This document shows positions 15,163-15,909 of a DNA stretch of 15,909 bases, piece by piece; positions within the stretch are counted from its first letter, which is position 1, and each line of letters starts with the position of its first letter. Where the stretch lies: assembly GCF_938045535.1 (NCBI RefSeq), contig NZ_CALIMQ010000088.1, positions 1-15,909 on the forward strand, written 5' to 3'. Position numbers and translations under genes: made by a program. Origin of the DNA: an uncultured Campylobacter sp. Its GTDB lineage: Bacteria > Campylobacterota > Campylobacteria > Campylobacterales > Campylobacteraceae. The notes under the pieces were generated by a model, which saw only the letters and a list, made by a program, of their open reading frames with translations, had not been told where the DNA came from and searched no databases.

Positions 15163-15247
15163 GCGACCGTGGTGGAATTGGTAGACACGCTATCTTGAGG
15201 GGGTAGTGCCGCAAGGTGTACGAGTTCAAGTCTCGTCGGTCGCACCA
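15163..15247 (+). tRNA. tRNA-Leu (anticodon GAG)
   Basis: An 85-nt class II tRNA. The acceptor stem GCGACCG (15163-15169) pairs perfectly with CGGTCGC (15237-15243), followed by discriminator A and an encoded CCA (15245-15247). The D arm reads GTGG-AATTGGTAGA-CAC. The anticodon stem CTATC/GGTAG (one T-G pair) holds the loop TTGAGGG with anticodon GAG at 15197-15199, reading CUC/CUU. A long variable arm TGCC-GCAA-GGTG follows, and the T arm ACGAG-TTCAAGT-CTCGT is intact. It lies after the atpE hairpin, and the genome changes character directly after it. Confidence 0.95.
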
Positions 15248-15383
15248 TCTATCAAAATTTTCCCCTATTTTTTTGTTTTTTGAATTTTTAAATAATTTTT
15301 TGAGCCCTATTTTTGGGAATTTTGAAATTATTCTTAAAAAATTCTTAGCACCGAAAATCATCAATTCATACATATATTTTAAG

Positions 15384-15425
15384 AAAAACTACTATATATT
15401 AAAAAATTGTATAGTAGCTTTTTTT
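15384..15425 (+). terminator. Probable intrinsic terminator, possibly bidirectional
   Basis: The arms CTACTATA (15389-15396) and TATAGTAG (15410-15417) form an 8-bp stem with a 13-nt A/T loop. An A5 run (15384-15388) stands before the stem and a T7 run (15419-15425, after one C) behind it, so it could end transcripts in both directions. The stem is AT-rich and thus weak. Alternatively the arms are operator half-sites. Confidence 0.5.
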
Positions 15426-15436
15426 GCGCTCCTGCC

Positions 15437-15465
15437 TTGTTAACCCTTTGAGGAAATTCTATAAT
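15437..15465 (+). promoter_or_regulatory. Sigma70 promoter TTGTTA-N17-TATAAT
   Basis: The -35-like TTGTTA (15437-15442) and perfect -10 TATAAT (15460-15465) are spaced by 17 nt, the best-formed promoter in the window. Transcription would start near 15472, giving a leader of about 25 nt for the gene at 15497. A TACTATA element (15477-15483) lies in that leader, directly before the ribosome binding site. Confidence 0.65.
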
Positions 15466-15496
15466 CTGCCTAAAATTACTATACAAAGGAAGAAAG

Positions 15497-15820
15497 ATGA
15501 CGGAAGTTTTTACCAAAATCAAGGATAATCCAATTTTCAAATCAGACCCCGACAAAGTAGTCAGGAATTTTATTTTGCCGCAATATAAACGCACTATGGT
15601 CGAAGTTTTAGACGATTTCATAGCCGTTAAATTTTATAGCTCGCTAGCTAGAGACGGAACGGTTAAAATACATAGACACTATCACTATACGCAAGGCGGC
15701 AAGTTAATCAAGGTTCTAGGCAATGCCGACGAAATAACATTCGAAGGGGCTAGAATATTGTTAATATTCATAATTTGTGCTACCAGTAAATACATGCTCT
15801 ATGCTGCTCCTAGCGTATAG
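15497..15820 (+). CDS. Small protein of unknown function
   Basis: A 107-residue product that I do not recognise. AAAGGA (15485-15490) lies 6 nt before the ATG and a good promoter precedes it, so expression is likely. Residues 1-85 are charged and look like a soluble domain, including KIHRHYHYTQGGKLIKVLGN (about 57-76) with three His and three Tyr in a row of ten. From about residue 86 the character changes abruptly to hydrophobic (RILLIFIICATSKYMLYAA). The switch coincides with the inverted repeat GAATATT-GTT-AATATTC (15753-15769), so the gene may be truncated or its tail replaced. It overlaps by 22 nt, tail to tail, the minus-strand frame ending at 15799. Its place after a tRNA suggests an accessory gene. 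Confidence 0.6.
   Translation: MTEVFTKIKDNPIFKSDPDKVVRNFILPQYKRTMVEVLDDFIAVKFYSSLARDGTVKIHRHYHYTQGGKLIKVLGNADEITFEGARILLIFIICATSKYMLYAAPSV
15753..15769. repeat. Inverted repeat inside the unknown gene
   Basis: GAATATT (15753-15759) and AATATTC (15763-15769) are perfect inverted copies with spacer GTT. It lies where the encoded protein changes from polar to hydrophobic. It could be a protein-binding site or a scar of recombination; nothing more can be shown. Confidence 0.4.
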
Positions 15821-15909
15821 TTTGGGTTGCTATGGTGCATAAACATATAAGTTTTTGCTTCATTGCCGTTTATGGCAGGTATGGTTACTTTTACAAATTC
15901 ACCTTCTTT
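15799..15909 (-). CDS. 3' end of an unknown minus-strand gene (partial)
   Basis: On the minus strand a frame is open from the right edge (15909) to TAG at 15801-15799, giving 36 visible residues. They begin KEGEFVKVTIPAINGNEAKT and end YMFMHHSNPNYTLGAA. Composition and flow look protein-like, but I do not recognise the family and the start is outside the window. It converges on the gene at 15497-15820 and overlaps its last 22 nt. Confidence 0.45.
   Translation of the reverse strand, partial: KEGEFVKVTIPAINGNEAKTYMFMHHSNPNYTLGAA

Larger units (their letters stand above)
15248..15496. other. Very AT-rich spacer after tRNA-Leu
   Basis: About 250 nt, strikingly AT-rich compared with everything before it. 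It holds T-runs right after the tRNA, a direct repeat CCCTATTTTT (15263-15272 and 15305-15314), the terminator at 15384-15425 and the promoter at 15437-15465. The short open frames here look like chance. I find no copy of the tRNA 3' end within the window. Confidence 0.6.

Noticed and set aside
15152..15443. Frames on both strands across the tRNA and AT-rich spacer
   Set aside because: They run through the tRNA gene and low-complexity A/T sequence, with no credible ribosome binding site.
1..15909. CRISPR arrays, insertion sequences, transposases, rRNA
   Set aside because: None seen; the repeats present are short and lie in coding low-complexity or AT-rich spacers.

Overview
The window (about 15.9 kb) reads as chromosome of an epsilonproteobacterium of the genus Campylobacter. 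The strongest evidence is an almost complete run of N-linked protein glycosylation genes (pglB-pglA-pglC-pglD-pglE-pglF). Their products resemble the C. jejuni Pgl proteins closely and in most cases match their length. They sit next to prmA and ftsH, as I recall they do in C. jejuni. The G+C content is clearly above that of C. jejuni (my estimate is in the upper 40s percent). This points to one of the higher-GC oral or human-associated species (C. gracilis, C. rectus, C. showae, C. curvus type). I cannot name the species from the sequence alone.

Layout, all on the plus strand up to about 15.25 kb: pglB (open at the left edge), a possible 17-codon mini-ORF, pglA, pglC, pglD, a 116-nt gap, pglE, pglF, hisH, hisA, a 78-nt gap, prmA, ftsH, a 127-nt gap, pssA, an 84-nt gap with a promoter, leuA, a 151-nt gap, atpE, a terminator hairpin and tRNA-Leu(GAG). 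Most junctions from pglA to hisA overlap by 1 to 14 nt, so this part looks like one translationally coupled operon. Beyond the tRNA the DNA becomes strikingly AT-rich. It holds a likely terminator, a good sigma70 promoter, a small gene of unknown function, and the 3' end of an unknown minus-strand gene running off the right edge. This looks like the beginning of an accessory region next to a tRNA.

Functionally, PglF (4,6-dehydratase), PglE (aminotransferase) and PglD (acetyltransferase) make UDP-diNAcBac. PglC moves phospho-diNAcBac to undecaprenyl phosphate, PglA adds the next HexNAc, and PglB transfers the finished glycan to Asn in periplasmic proteins. The remaining genes are housekeeping: histidine synthesis (HisH, HisA), ribosomal protein L11 methylation (PrmA), membrane proteolysis (FtsH), phosphatidylserine synthesis (PssA), leucine synthesis (LeuA) and the ATP synthase c subunit (AtpE).

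I see no wholly new multigene system. The points most worth a second look are the Asn/Ser/Lys-rich repeat extension at the PglB N-terminus, the roughly 45-residue insertion in a HisH loop, the mini-ORF overlapping the pglA start, the absence of psd between ftsH and pssA, and the tRNA-Leu boundary with three TACTATA motifs and unknown genes.
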